Position numbers and translations under genes: made by a program. Of a stretch of 64,000 nt of DNA, positions 25,810-33,721 are shown piece by piece (within the stretch, counting starts at the first letter, position 1; each line of letters starts with the position of its first letter). Under the pieces are notes generated by a model. It made no database searches. It was not told where the DNA came from and saw only the letters and a program-made list of their open reading frames with translations. Source of the DNA: Candidatus Binatia bacterium (lineage in GTDB: Bacteria > Desulfobacterota > Binatia > Bin18). The DNA lies in NCBI GenBank assembly GCA_022820725.1, contig JAJEFA010000015.1:1-64000 (forward strand). The letters run 5' to 3'.

Positions 25810-26427
25810 CTAGGCTGCCAGTCGCTCGCGCACGCGAACCAGGCGTTCAGCGCCCCAGAACAGCTCGCCCTTGACCACGTAGCTGGGGACGCCAAACACG
25901 CCCACCTTTTCGGCCTCGGTTTGTATGCGCTCCAACTCGCGGCGTCCGTCGCCGGTCAGGTAATCGAGAAACCCTTGGGTATCGATACCGACCTCTTCCA
26001 GCGTTTTCTTCAGCACCTGGGGGTCTTCAATCTCGAGTTCGCGTTTCCAAAAGCGTTCGTACACGAGCCGGTGGTAGGGTCGGAAATCTCCCTGCTGTTT
26101 GGCGTACAGCATGCCGATATGGCTCAGCGAAGAGTCGAAAATATGGCGGGGGCCTCGAATGGTCAGGCCGCGCCGGGTGGCCTCGCGGCGGCAGTCCATA
26201 TAGCTGTATTTCACCCGCCGCCACTGATGGGCATTCCGCTCCTCAGCAACGACCTTGCCCGTGTTATCGACCTCGGCAGAACCCAGAAATTTGGGAATGT
26301 CCAAGGTCAGCGGCAGAAAGTCTACCGTCACATCGAACTCCTGTTCCAGTTGAAAAGTTTCCTCCTGGGCAAGGTAGGCGTACGGGCTCTTATAATCAAA
26401 GTAATGAGTGATGGTGGTAATCGCCAT
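25810..26427 (-). CDS. DsbA-fold protein, 2-hydroxychromene-2-carboxylate isomerase type
   Basis: This 205-residue thioredoxin-like protein has the HCCA-isomerase start (HYFDYKSPYAYLA, Ser14 at the position of the catalytic serine) and the late cis-Pro loop VFGVPSYVV with LFWGAERL. Such kappa-class glutathione-dependent isomerases act in aromatic breakdown; relatives also serve as thiol oxidoreductases. The ATG at 26427 has AGGAGTA upstream. It is the first gene of a minus-strand run leading to the UGSC selenoprotein, where a second thiol-type enzyme would be fitting. Confidence 0.85.
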   Translation of the reverse strand: MAITTITHYFDYKSPYAYLAQEETFQLEQEFDVTVDFLPLTLDIPKFLGSAEVDNTGKVVAEERNAHQWRRVKYSYMDCRREATRRGLTIRGPRHIFDSSLSHIGMLYAKQQGDFRPYHRLVYERFWKRELEIEDPQVLKKTLEEVGIDTQGFLDYLTGDGRRELERIQTEAEKVGVFGVPSYVVKGELFWGAERLVRVRERLAA

Positions 26428-26576
26428 ACCGGTACTCCTGTCTTCGTGGTTGCGGCTCGAACCTAGCCTATCCGCTGGCATCCCTGCAAGGGAGGAGCGG
26501 TGCTGCACGACGGACCAAGCCGCTCACCCTTGCCGCGGGCCGCTCTACGGGGCATACACAACACGAGGAGGATAGT

Positions 26577-27809
26577 ATGAGCAAGCAGAGAGTAACGGCT
26601 CACCCCAATCCACGCCGCCGCCGGTGGCCTCGGGTTGGCTCACACGAGGAACTCGTCCGCCGCGCCCAGGCGCTGGCACCCGTCCTGCGCCAGCGTGCGC
26701 CACACACCGATGACCTTCGACACCTGCCCGATGAAACCCGTCAAGACCTCCAGACGGCTGGTCTTGCCCGGATTCTCCAGCCGGCGCGCTATGGGGGGTG
26801 TGAGGCTCACCTGTCCGGTATGGTTGATATTCTGACGACGGTCGGCAGTGGCTGTGGTTCGACCGCCTGGTGTCTGGCCCAATACATCGGTCATAATTTC
26901 ATGGTGGCGCAGTGGCCGGAACGTGCTCAAGAGACGGTCTGGGGAACGAGTCCGCAGAATCTGTTGAGCGGCATCCTCATCCCTCTTTTGGGCAAAGCCA
27001 GAAAGGTCCGGGGCGGGTATGAACTGTCCGGGCGGTTTCCATTTGTGAGTGGGGTCACGAGTTGTGACTGGTGCCTGTTTGCTGCCATGGTGGAAAACGG
27101 ACCGGGCGGGAAGCCCGAAGAGCGCTATTTCATCCTGCCCCAGGGCGCGTTCGAGATTCTCGATACCTGGGACGCCATCGGACTGCGGGGCTCGGCCAGC
27201 CACGATGTCAAAGCCGACCGCGTGTTTATCCCGACCCATATGACGCTGCCGCTACGACATCTGAAAGGCGGCGAGACGAGTCCGGGGCGCAAGGTCAACC
27301 GTGCGCCGCTCTACCGCTCGCCCAGCTATATGACGTTCGGCATTCTCATCTCCAGCGCGTCGGTTGGGATCGCCGAGGGCATCGTGCGCGATTATGTTGA
27401 GCAGGTCAAAAGCCGGGTCACGCTCATGTCCGGCCAGAACCTGCACGAGCAGGCGTTACAACACACGAAAATTTCGGAGGCGACGCTGGCGGTTGAAGCT
27501 GCCAAAGCCTTGCTGTACAGAAACTGCGACGAGATTATGCAAATCCTCGAAGCGGGTAACTTACCGTCGCCCGAGCGGCGGACAAAATATCGTGCCGCGG
27601 GTGCTTACGCCGGCAAGCTGGCCCTTCAGGCCGCGAACCTGATCTGGGATGCCGGTGGCGGACGTGGGGTGTATATGAATAACCCCATTGCACGCGCCTA
27701 TCGCGATATCTGCACGGCAACCCGCCATTTTACTCATATTTGGGACGTGAACGGCGCGACCCATGGACGGGTCCGGGTCGGGCTGCCTTTGGACAATCCG
27801 GCGTTGTAA
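26577..27809 (+). CDS. Acyl-CoA dehydrogenase-like flavin monooxygenase, HsaA/HpaB-type
   Basis: This 410-residue protein has the acyl-CoA dehydrogenase fold but follows the group D flavin-monooxygenase pattern: an N-terminal helical part, ARYGGCEAHLSGMVDIL, GSGCGSTAWCLAQYIGH, WDAIGLRGSASHDV and a C-terminal WDAGGGRGVY stretch. HsaA-type enzymes hydroxylate phenols using FMNH2 or FADH2 from a partner reductase. No reductase gene is adjacent. The ATG at 26577 follows GAGGAGG. It stands divergent to the DsbA-like gene. Confidence 0.82.
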   Translation: MSKQRVTAHPNPRRRRWPRVGSHEELVRRAQALAPVLRQRAPHTDDLRHLPDETRQDLQTAGLARILQPARYGGCEAHLSGMVDILTTVGSGCGSTAWCLAQYIGHNFMVAQWPERAQETVWGTSPQNLLSGILIPLLGKARKVRGGYELSGRFPFVSGVTSCDWCLFAAMVENGPGGKPEERYFILPQGAFEILDTWDAIGLRGSASHDVKADRVFIPTHMTLPLRHLKGGETSPGRKVNRAPLYRSPSYMTFGILISSASVGIAEGIVRDYVEQVKSRVTLMSGQNLHEQALQHTKISEATLAVEAAKALLYRNCDEIMQILEAGNLPSPERRTKYRAAGAYAGKLALQAANLIWDAGGGRGVYMNNPIARAYRDICTATRHFTHIWDVNGATHGRVRVGLPLDNPAL

Positions 27810-27824
27810 GTCCCAACGAACCGC

Positions 27825-28469
27825 TTATGGCCTGCCCCGCCTTCCGTATCGCCATAGGAGGAGCAGTGTCCACAAGAACAGGATGTCCAGGCAGAGATGT
27901 GCGGCCGCCAGCAGCTCTCGGGAAAGAGGTTGGATTGTGGCCGCCAGAGAGACAAGAGAGTCTGGCGCGGAAGCCTGATCGGCTGCATGCTGGACCAGCC
28001 GTGTCAGGAGTCGGCGTTGCTGCTGAACCGTGTCCAGAGCGGTCCAGTGCAGACAGGCAAATACGCTGAAGGCCAGTGCCCAAAGCGCCAAGATGGCAGT
28101 AACGGTCCGGGTTCCGGTGATGAATCGGACGAGGACGGCGGAAAAAATCAGCAGTCCCAACCCAACCCAGGCAAAGAGGGACCAGAGTTGTCGGGCGGCT
28201 GCCGATTGCTGAAACGCCAGTTCGAGGACGTTATGGGCGGTCACCATTGCTGTCGGGTCGAGGCCGACTTGGGGTGGATCGATATGCGGGTCCAGACCCA
28301 GGTCGCTCGGCGAATTGCCGCCCTCATCCACGAGGTGAAAGCTCTCCTGACCGGGCGCTGGCTGCTCGTCTGACTCAGCGGCAGCGCCGGGACCGCTACA
28401 GAGTGCCACTCCAATAACAAGAGGAAAAAACAAGGTCCGCAGTTGTCTGATGCCTGATCTGTGAGCCAC
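27825..28469 (-). CDS. Hypothetical membrane protein
   Basis: This 214-residue protein has a signal-like N-terminus (TLFFPLVIGVALCSG, cleavage near GPGAAA), a polar stretch, and then three hydrophobic helices (SLFAWVGLGLLIFSAVLV, TAILALWALAFSVFAC and LCLDILFLWTLLLLW). I do not recognise a family. The start is a GTG at 28469 and is uncertain. It converges with the monooxygenase gene and diverges from the cyclase. Confidence 0.6.
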   Translation of the reverse strand: MAHRSGIRQLRTLFFPLVIGVALCSGPGAAAESDEQPAPGQESFHLVDEGGNSPSDLGLDPHIDPPQVGLDPTAMVTAHNVLELAFQQSAAARQLWSLFAWVGLGLLIFSAVLVRFITGTRTVTAILALWALAFSVFACLHWTALDTVQQQRRLLTRLVQHAADQASAPDSLVSLAATIQPLSRELLAAAHLCLDILFLWTLLLLWRYGRRGRP

Positions 28470-28636
28470 GTGTCTGAAACCGTTTTGGTATTCTTTCCTC
28501 CTTTTTGCCAGGAACGGCAGCGACGTTCCAGCGGGGGTGATACGGATAGTAAAGAGGAGGTACGGTCGAATCGATGCTTGTCTGCGTATCTGAGGTTTGT
28601 TATCCGTCCCTTCAATTCTTTCAGAAGGAGGTGGAC

Positions 28637-29629
28637 ATGGCTCAAACGCTAACAGAACTCTTAAAAGACGCGCCCAAAAACTGGGGACGCTGGGGTGCGG
28701 ACGATGAACTCGGTTCTCTGAATTTTCTGACCCAAGCGGAAGTCCTGCGTGGGGTGAGGGCTGTTCAAAGCGGTAAGGTCTTTACGCTCCAGGTGCGGAT
28801 GTGCCATCCCGACGGCGACCCCGGCTATAAGGGCCGCAGCCAGCCGAGCCGGATGATGGTCATGGACAAGGGCCACTATCTGAGCGGGAAGGCTCAGCCG
28901 TTTCCGGGGGGAATCGAATACGCCGATGACGTCATGATGACCAATCTCCAGGCCACGACGCAGTATGATGCCCTGGGCCACGTCTGGTTCGATGACAAAC
29001 TCTATAATGGCTATGACGCCAGAACGACCATGGGTGGCGGACTCAGTAAAGATAGCATTCTACCCGTGGCGGAACGCGGCGTAGTCGGCCGCGGCGTATT
29101 GCTCGACGTAGCGCGCTACAAAAACCAGCCTCATCTGCCTGCCGGGTATGGCATCAGCTTGGACGAGTTGCAGCAGACGGCCGAACATCAAAAGTTGACC
29201 ATAGAAAAGCACGATATCCTCCTGGTTCGGACCGGCTGGCTGAATCGCTTTTTTACCGAAGGGCCGGCGGCCTATTACGGTGAAAACGCAACGGATGACT
29301 CGCCCGATACGGCTGTCCAGGCCATGAGTGAACCGGGGATTGCATACAGCCCCGAGCTGGTGGACTGGTTCCACGAGATGGAAATCCCCAGCCTGGGCAG
29401 CGATACCCTGGCCAGCGAGCAAACGTCTCACCCCGAGTCCGGCTGCTTTGTGCCGCTCCACGGGGCACTCATGCGCAATCTCGGTGTTCTGTTCAGCGAA
29501 ATCAACTGGCTCGAAGACTTGGCCGCCGATTGTGCGCAAGACGGACAGTACGCGTTTCTTTATGCCTGCACGCCGCTCAAGATCGTCGGTGCTGCCGGCT
29601 CGCCGATTAATCCGATTGTGGTGAAGTAG
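28637..29629 (+). CDS. Cyclase family protein (kynurenine formamidase-like fold)
   Basis: This 330-residue protein belongs to the putative cyclase family of metal-dependent hydrolases. The metal-binding motif normally HxGTHxDxxxH appears here as TTQYDALGHVWF. Other conserved pieces are ILLVRTGWL and the late GSDTLASEQTSHPE segment. Members hydrolyse amides or lactones, as in isatin hydrolase; the substrate is unknown. The ATG at 28637 has GAAGGAGGTGG upstream, which rules out the longer reading from 28574. Confidence 0.83.
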   Translation: MAQTLTELLKDAPKNWGRWGADDELGSLNFLTQAEVLRGVRAVQSGKVFTLQVRMCHPDGDPGYKGRSQPSRMMVMDKGHYLSGKAQPFPGGIEYADDVMMTNLQATTQYDALGHVWFDDKLYNGYDARTTMGGGLSKDSILPVAERGVVGRGVLLDVARYKNQPHLPAGYGISLDELQQTAEHQKLTIEKHDILLVRTGWLNRFFTEGPAAYYGENATDDSPDTAVQAMSEPGIAYSPELVDWFHEMEIPSLGSDTLASEQTSHPESGCFVPLHGALMRNLGVLFSEINWLEDLAADCAQDGQYAFLYACTPLKIVGAAGSPINPIVVK

Positions 29630-29644
29630 ACCCCCTCACCCTAG

Positions 29645-29667
29645 CCCTCTCCCTCAAGGGGAGAGGG
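29645..29667. repeat. Palindromic intergenic repeat, possible bidirectional terminator
   Basis: A 9-bp stem (CCCTCTCCC with GGGAGAGGG, loop TCAAG) lies between two convergent genes (cyclase and lipoprotein). Elements of this type recur in many bacterial genomes. There is no T-run, so termination would rely on the strong stem. Confidence 0.55.
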
Positions 29668-29673
29668 GACAAG

Positions 29674-29706
29674 AGCCCAACCCCTAACCCCTAATCCCCA
29701 GTCCCT
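29674..29706. repeat. CCCCTAA-type short tandem repeat
   Basis: Consecutive AACCCCTAACCCCTAATCCCC-like units, the complementary strand of the TTAGGGG repeat at 22891, sit in the gap between two convergent genes. No coding potential is seen. Confidence 0.65.
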
Positions 29707-29715
29707 TAAACGGTG

Positions 29716-30609
29716 CTAGAGCCCTTGCAGAATTTTTGCGCGCTTGTCCGCATACTCGGCATCGGTCAAGTAGCCTTTTTCATGCAGCCGTTCGATCTCT
29801 TCCAAGCGCTCCTCAGTTGCGACGTACTGCACGGCCAGTCCTGACGCAAACGCGCTGCCGTCCGTGCGTGCTTTGTAGCGAGCTTTGATGATGGCATCGA
29901 CCTGGCTGCCGTATTTGCGTATCGCGTTGGCGCTGAGTTTGTTGAACAGGCGGGTCTTGCTGGTGCTCTCCTCGTCGGTGTCTCGAATAAGGGACATCGG
30001 CGCATCCCAGATTTTCTGGGAGAGGGTTTTCTCATTACGCTGCACGCTCGACCGGACTTTTCCGAGTTTCCGGTAGGGCCGCATTGGCGTCCCGGCCGTG
30101 ACCACCACATCGGCCGCAGACTTTCTGTCGGAATAGTCACGCTCTCCCGTCACTGCTGGTGTCTGCGCCACCTGTTTGGGTGGCTCATAATAGGTCGTCA
30201 CGTTGGCTTTGAGCGGTGTCAGTAAGCGCTCGGGTAGCGACGCCATGCCGGAGCCAACCCGAATGATGCTGCCACTGCCGGCATTGCTTTCAATAAAGAC
30301 GTTCTGTTCCGACTTGCCGAGCGGTTTGTCCGGGTCGCGAATGGTCACCACCCAGCGCTCATCGTTTTCAACCGCCTTTTGCTTGGGTGCCCAACCCTCG
30401 TCCTTGGCCGTCTTGATTAACAGGGCGGCCAGTTGTTGCGGCGGCACTGAAAAATGAGCGGTTTGCGAGTCCGCATCGATTTTCCCCTCTTCTGCGAGCG
30501 GTGTGGTTGAAGCCGATTTGTCGGAGCCTGAGAGTTTTGGAATAAGGCTCTTACTGCATGCTGGCAGACTCAGGAGGAGTAGCGAGAGACACACATAAAG
30601 CACAGCCAT
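29716..30609 (-). CDS. Lipoprotein with C-terminal SHOCT-like domain
   Basis: This 297-residue protein has a lipoprotein signal (MAVLYVCLSLLLLSLPAC, lipobox LPAC) and a C-terminal SHOCT-like motif (LEEIERLHEKGYLTDAEYADKRAKIL in pieces: RLHEKGYLTDAEY). The middle (VVTIRDPDKPLGK, GSGSIIRVGSGM) is unfamiliar. SHOCT domains are short helical oligomerisation units. The ATG at 30609 gives an 8-nt spacing to AAAGGA; upstream in-frame ATGs are too close to that site. It is divergent from the MDR reductase. Confidence 0.75.
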   Translation of the reverse strand: MAVLYVCLSLLLLSLPACSKSLIPKLSGSDKSASTTPLAEEGKIDADSQTAHFSVPPQQLAALLIKTAKDEGWAPKQKAVENDERWVVTIRDPDKPLGKSEQNVFIESNAGSGSIIRVGSGMASLPERLLTPLKANVTTYYEPPKQVAQTPAVTGERDYSDRKSAADVVVTAGTPMRPYRKLGKVRSSVQRNEKTLSQKIWDAPMSLIRDTDEESTSKTRLFNKLSANAIRKYGSQVDAIIKARYKARTDGSAFASGLAVQYVATEERLEEIERLHEKGYLTDAEYADKRAKILQGL

Positions 30610-30851
30610 GCACATCATCCTTTCTCGTTTTGTTCTCAATCGGATTCCGCTCCATTACTACTCCCTGTCTTGCGTGGAGTAGCAGAAGCGTAGTCCCGAT
30701 TGTAAGCCAAGTCGAGCGGGGGGACAACTCGGTAGTGGCGGCAGGGTGGTCGGCAGACTCGCCAGCGCTCTCGTCACCCCACCATAGCCGGGCTGCTGAC
30801 CGTAGTGCTATGGTGCGGCACGAAGACCATGAGTCCGGAAGGAGACTATTC

Positions 30852-31889
30852 GTGAGCCAGCCTACCAATCGACAATGGCGTTTGGCCTGCCGCCCGCAGG
30901 GCATGGTCAAGGAATCCGACTTTGCCTACCACGAAGCTGAGATGCCACAGCTTGAGGACGGCCAGTTTCTGGTCCGTAATTTGTACCTCGCCTTCGAGCC
31001 GGCCATGCGCGGCTGGATAGAAGATCGCAAGAGCTATATCCCGCCGGTCCAGATTGGTGAGGTCATGCGGGCCCTGAGTGTGGGTCAGGTCGTTGAGTCG
31101 CGCCATCCGAATTTCCGACCAGGTGAGTGCGTACAGGGCGGCTTTGGCTGGCAGGAGTATGCGGCGGCCAATGAACGGGGCGGTCTGATGCCGCCAACAA
31201 AGATTCCGGCTGGTGCTTCGTTAACTTGGCCGTTGGGTGTTCTTGGGGTGACGGGTCTGACCGCGTATTTCGGCATCCTGGATATCGGGCAGCCCAAAGC
31301 TGGTGAGACCTGTGTGGTATCGGGTGCGGCCGGAGCAACCGGCTCGATTGCCGGACAGATTGCCAAGATCAAGGGCGGCCGGGTCATCGGGATTGCTGGC
31401 GGACCGGAAAAATGTCGCTGGCTGACCGAAGAGGCCCATTATGATGCGGCCATCGATTACAAGGCTGAAGATGTGGAAGCGCGGCTCGGCGCGTTGTGCC
31501 CGGATGGCATCCATCTGTATTTTGATAATGTTGGGGGGGATATCCTGGATGCGGCGCTGGCGCATATTGCGCTCAATGCGCGCGTGGTGCTGTGTGGCGG
31601 CATTTCGCGCTACAACGAGGCCACCCCGCCGCCTGGACCGAAAAATTATATGAATCTGGTGATCCAGCGGGCGCGGATGGAAGGCTTTATTGTCATTGAC
31701 TATGCTGCCCGGTTTGGTCAGGCGGCCCAAGAGTTGACGGAGTGGATTACCAGTGGCCAGTTGACCTTTCAGGAGGACATCCAAGAGGGATTTGAAAACG
31801 CGCCGCGCACGTTTCTGCGGCTGTTTGAAGGCAAGAATCAGGGTAAGCAATTGTTGAAAATTGCCGAGCCGTCATTGGAACGAGGATAG
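30852..31889 (+). CDS. NADP-dependent oxidoreductase of the MDR superfamily
   Basis: This 345-residue protein is of the prostaglandin/alkenal reductase branch of the medium-chain dehydrogenases. It has no zinc-binding cysteines, shows WPLGVLGVTGLTAYFG, the nucleotide motif VSGAAGATGSIAGQIA and YFDNVGGDILDAAL. It would reduce an activated C=C bond using NADPH. The GTG at 30852 has AAGGAGAC 6 nt upstream, better than any earlier in-frame start; the reading from 30558 overlaps the divergent lipoprotein gene. Confidence 0.88.
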   Translation: MSQPTNRQWRLACRPQGMVKESDFAYHEAEMPQLEDGQFLVRNLYLAFEPAMRGWIEDRKSYIPPVQIGEVMRALSVGQVVESRHPNFRPGECVQGGFGWQEYAAANERGGLMPPTKIPAGASLTWPLGVLGVTGLTAYFGILDIGQPKAGETCVVSGAAGATGSIAGQIAKIKGGRVIGIAGGPEKCRWLTEEAHYDAAIDYKAEDVEARLGALCPDGIHLYFDNVGGDILDAALAHIALNARVVLCGGISRYNEATPPPGPKNYMNLVIQRARMEGFIVIDYAARFGQAAQELTEWITSGQLTFQEDIQEGFENAPRTFLRLFEGKNQGKQLLKIAEPSLERG

Positions 31890-31930
31890 GGGGATTAGGG
31901 CTAACCCCCAATCCCCAGTACCTAATCCCT
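31885..31930. repeat. CCCCTAA/TTAGGGG-type repeat, mirrored
   Basis: A GGGGATTAGGG-like stretch is followed at once by CTAACCCCCAATCCCC, so the two orientations of the intergenic repeat meet and could form a hairpin. It fills the 46-nt gap between the MDR reductase and the convergent GST gene. Confidence 0.6.
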
Positions 31931-31935
31931 TCTTC

Positions 31936-32883
31936 CTAAAACACCCGCTCCGGTCCTTTGGGGATAATGCCGCTCGGATTCACTTTTCGAATGGTATAAT
32001 ACGTCCGTTTGATGTGCTCAAAATTCACCGTCTCGGCCACGCCGGGCAGGTCGTACAGCCGTTTGAGATAGGCCGACAGATTAGGGTAGTCGATAATGCG
32101 GCGGAGGTTGCACTTGAAGAGGCCGTAGTAGGCGACATCAAAACGAATCAGGGTCACAAACGCCCGCCAATCCGTCTCGGTAAGCCGCTCGCCAAGGAGG
32201 TAGGGCTGTCCCTCCAGCCGTTGCTCCAATTCGTCCAAACAGTCGAACACATCGGTTACAGCCGACTCATACGCCTCTTGGCTCATGGCAAATCCGGTTC
32301 GGTAGACGCCGTTGTTGAGGCCCTCGTACAGCCGCTCGTTCAGGGCGTCGATTTCGGACCGTAAGGCCACGGGATAAAAATCGACCGAGGCATCTCCATA
32401 GGCGTCAAAGGCGGTATTGAGCATGCGGATGATGTCAGCCGACTCATTATTGACCATTGTGTTCCGCTGCTTATCCCACAGCACCGGAACGGTCGGACGG
32501 CCGGTAAAGTGGGGGTCGGCGCGGGTGTAGAGTTCGTGGACATAGCGGATATTGAACAGCGGGTCGGGAATGGAGTCCGGATACTCACCAAAGCTGTAGC
32601 CCTGGTCGGTAAATTCGGGGATGGCGACCGAAAGGGAGATGGCATCCTCTAATTTTTTCAGCTTGCGGTAGAGCAGGGCCCGGCAGGCCCACGGGCAGTT
32701 GTAGGCAATATACAGGTGATAGCGGCCCGGCTCCGCCCGAAATCCGCCGTCTCCGGTCGGACCGGCTGAGCCGTCCGGGGTGATCCAATGCCGAAACGTC
32801 GATTCCTGACGGACAAAGCGGCCCTGGGCGTCCGTGCGTTTTTTCATCTGCCAATCATCTTCCCATTTTCCGTCTACGAGCAT
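31936..32883 (-). CDS. Xi-class glutathione S-transferase (glutathionyl-hydroquinone reductase type)
   Basis: This 315-residue protein matches the YqjG/ECM4 family: catalytic Cys63 in YNCPWACRALL, RPTVPVLWDKQ, ESADIIRMLNTAF, and the C-terminal helical domain with TETDWRAFVTLIRFD. These enzymes reduce glutathionyl-hydroquinones, giving a link to quinone or halogenated aromatic detoxification. The ATG at 32883 has GGAGGAGG upstream. It follows the MOSC gene by 15 nt on the same strand. Confidence 0.9.
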   Translation of the reverse strand: MLVDGKWEDDWQMKKRTDAQGRFVRQESTFRHWITPDGSAGPTGDGGFRAEPGRYHLYIAYNCPWACRALLYRKLKKLEDAISLSVAIPEFTDQGYSFGEYPDSIPDPLFNIRYVHELYTRADPHFTGRPTVPVLWDKQRNTMVNNESADIIRMLNTAFDAYGDASVDFYPVALRSEIDALNERLYEGLNNGVYRTGFAMSQEAYESAVTDVFDCLDELEQRLEGQPYLLGERLTETDWRAFVTLIRFDVAYYGLFKCNLRRIIDYPNLSAYLKRLYDLPGVAETVNFEHIKRTYYTIRKVNPSGIIPKGPERVF

Positions 32884-32898
32884 GGAGTCCTCCTCCCG

Positions 32899-33711
32899 TC
32901 ACGAACGTGGTTGTTCTCTGAGCATAGTCTCGACTGACTCCCCCACCGCAAGAGTGCCTGCCGTCCTGTGAATGATATTCTGCCCAAAATAGACTTTTGT
33001 GCCGACCCGCCGATAGGTCGCCAAGGTACGCAGCGGTTCGACGCCGCGTTCGCCCGTCGCTTGGTCGGTGGTGGTGACCGTACAGCGCTCACACGGCTTG
33101 GCGACATCAAAGGTGATGGAGTTGATCTGTACCTGTTGCCAGCCGTCTTCGGCGTACCGGTCGCAGCCGGTGACTACCAGATTGGGGCGGAAACGGTTCA
33201 TGGGCAGCGGTGTGGCGAGTCGTGAGTTGAGGTCGTCCAGGGACGCCTCCGAAACAAGCAGCAGTGGATAGCCGTCGGAGAAGCCAGTGAGTGCCGGGGT
33301 TTTTGCATAGCGCGAGTCCACGTGGCGCTCGAAGGAGTCGGCCATTTTGACCAATCGAACGGATTCCTCCAACCAGTCGGAAAAGAACTGGGCTGCTGCG
33401 TCGCCTTGATCGACCGCTTCACACCAATCACGCCACACCCGCACGTGGCGCGTTGGTCCGACGACGCCCGTTGTTGGTACCGAGACGGCCTGTCCTTCGG
33501 GGGTTGAGAGGTGCAATGTGTCAGCCTCAAGCTGGGGGGTAATCAGGGCCAGGCGGGGATGCTCGCGTTGGGTAACGAACTCGTCGTGCCCATCAACGAT
33601 CATCCAGCCGCGGTCGTGCAGGAGTCCGCGCGCATCGAGGGTGGCTTGCGCACGGCGGACCCCCGCGCACGATTTCACGGGATAGACATAGAGCCCAGCC
33701 ACCGTAATCAT
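32899..33711 (-). CDS. MOSC-domain molybdenum enzyme (mARC/YcbX-like)
   Basis: This 270-residue protein has the N-terminal beta-barrel MOSC_N start (VAGLYVYPVKSCAG) and a MOSC domain with RPNLVVTG and the presumed Moco-ligand cysteines around AKPCERCTV. Related proteins reduce N-hydroxylated compounds. The ATG at 33711 with GGGGTGA upstream gives the conserved N-terminus; a reading to 33798 does not. It lies in a minus-strand run amidase-MOSC-GST. Confidence 0.87.
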   Translation of the reverse strand: MITVAGLYVYPVKSCAGVRRAQATLDARGLLHDRGWMIVDGHDEFVTQREHPRLALITPQLEADTLHLSTPEGQAVSVPTTGVVGPTRHVRVWRDWCEAVDQGDAAAQFFSDWLEESVRLVKMADSFERHVDSRYAKTPALTGFSDGYPLLLVSEASLDDLNSRLATPLPMNRFRPNLVVTGCDRYAEDGWQQVQINSITFDVAKPCERCTVTTTDQATGERGVEPLRTLATYRRVGTKVYFGQNIIHRTAGTLAVGESVETMLREQPRS

Positions 33712-33721
33712 GTCACCCCTT

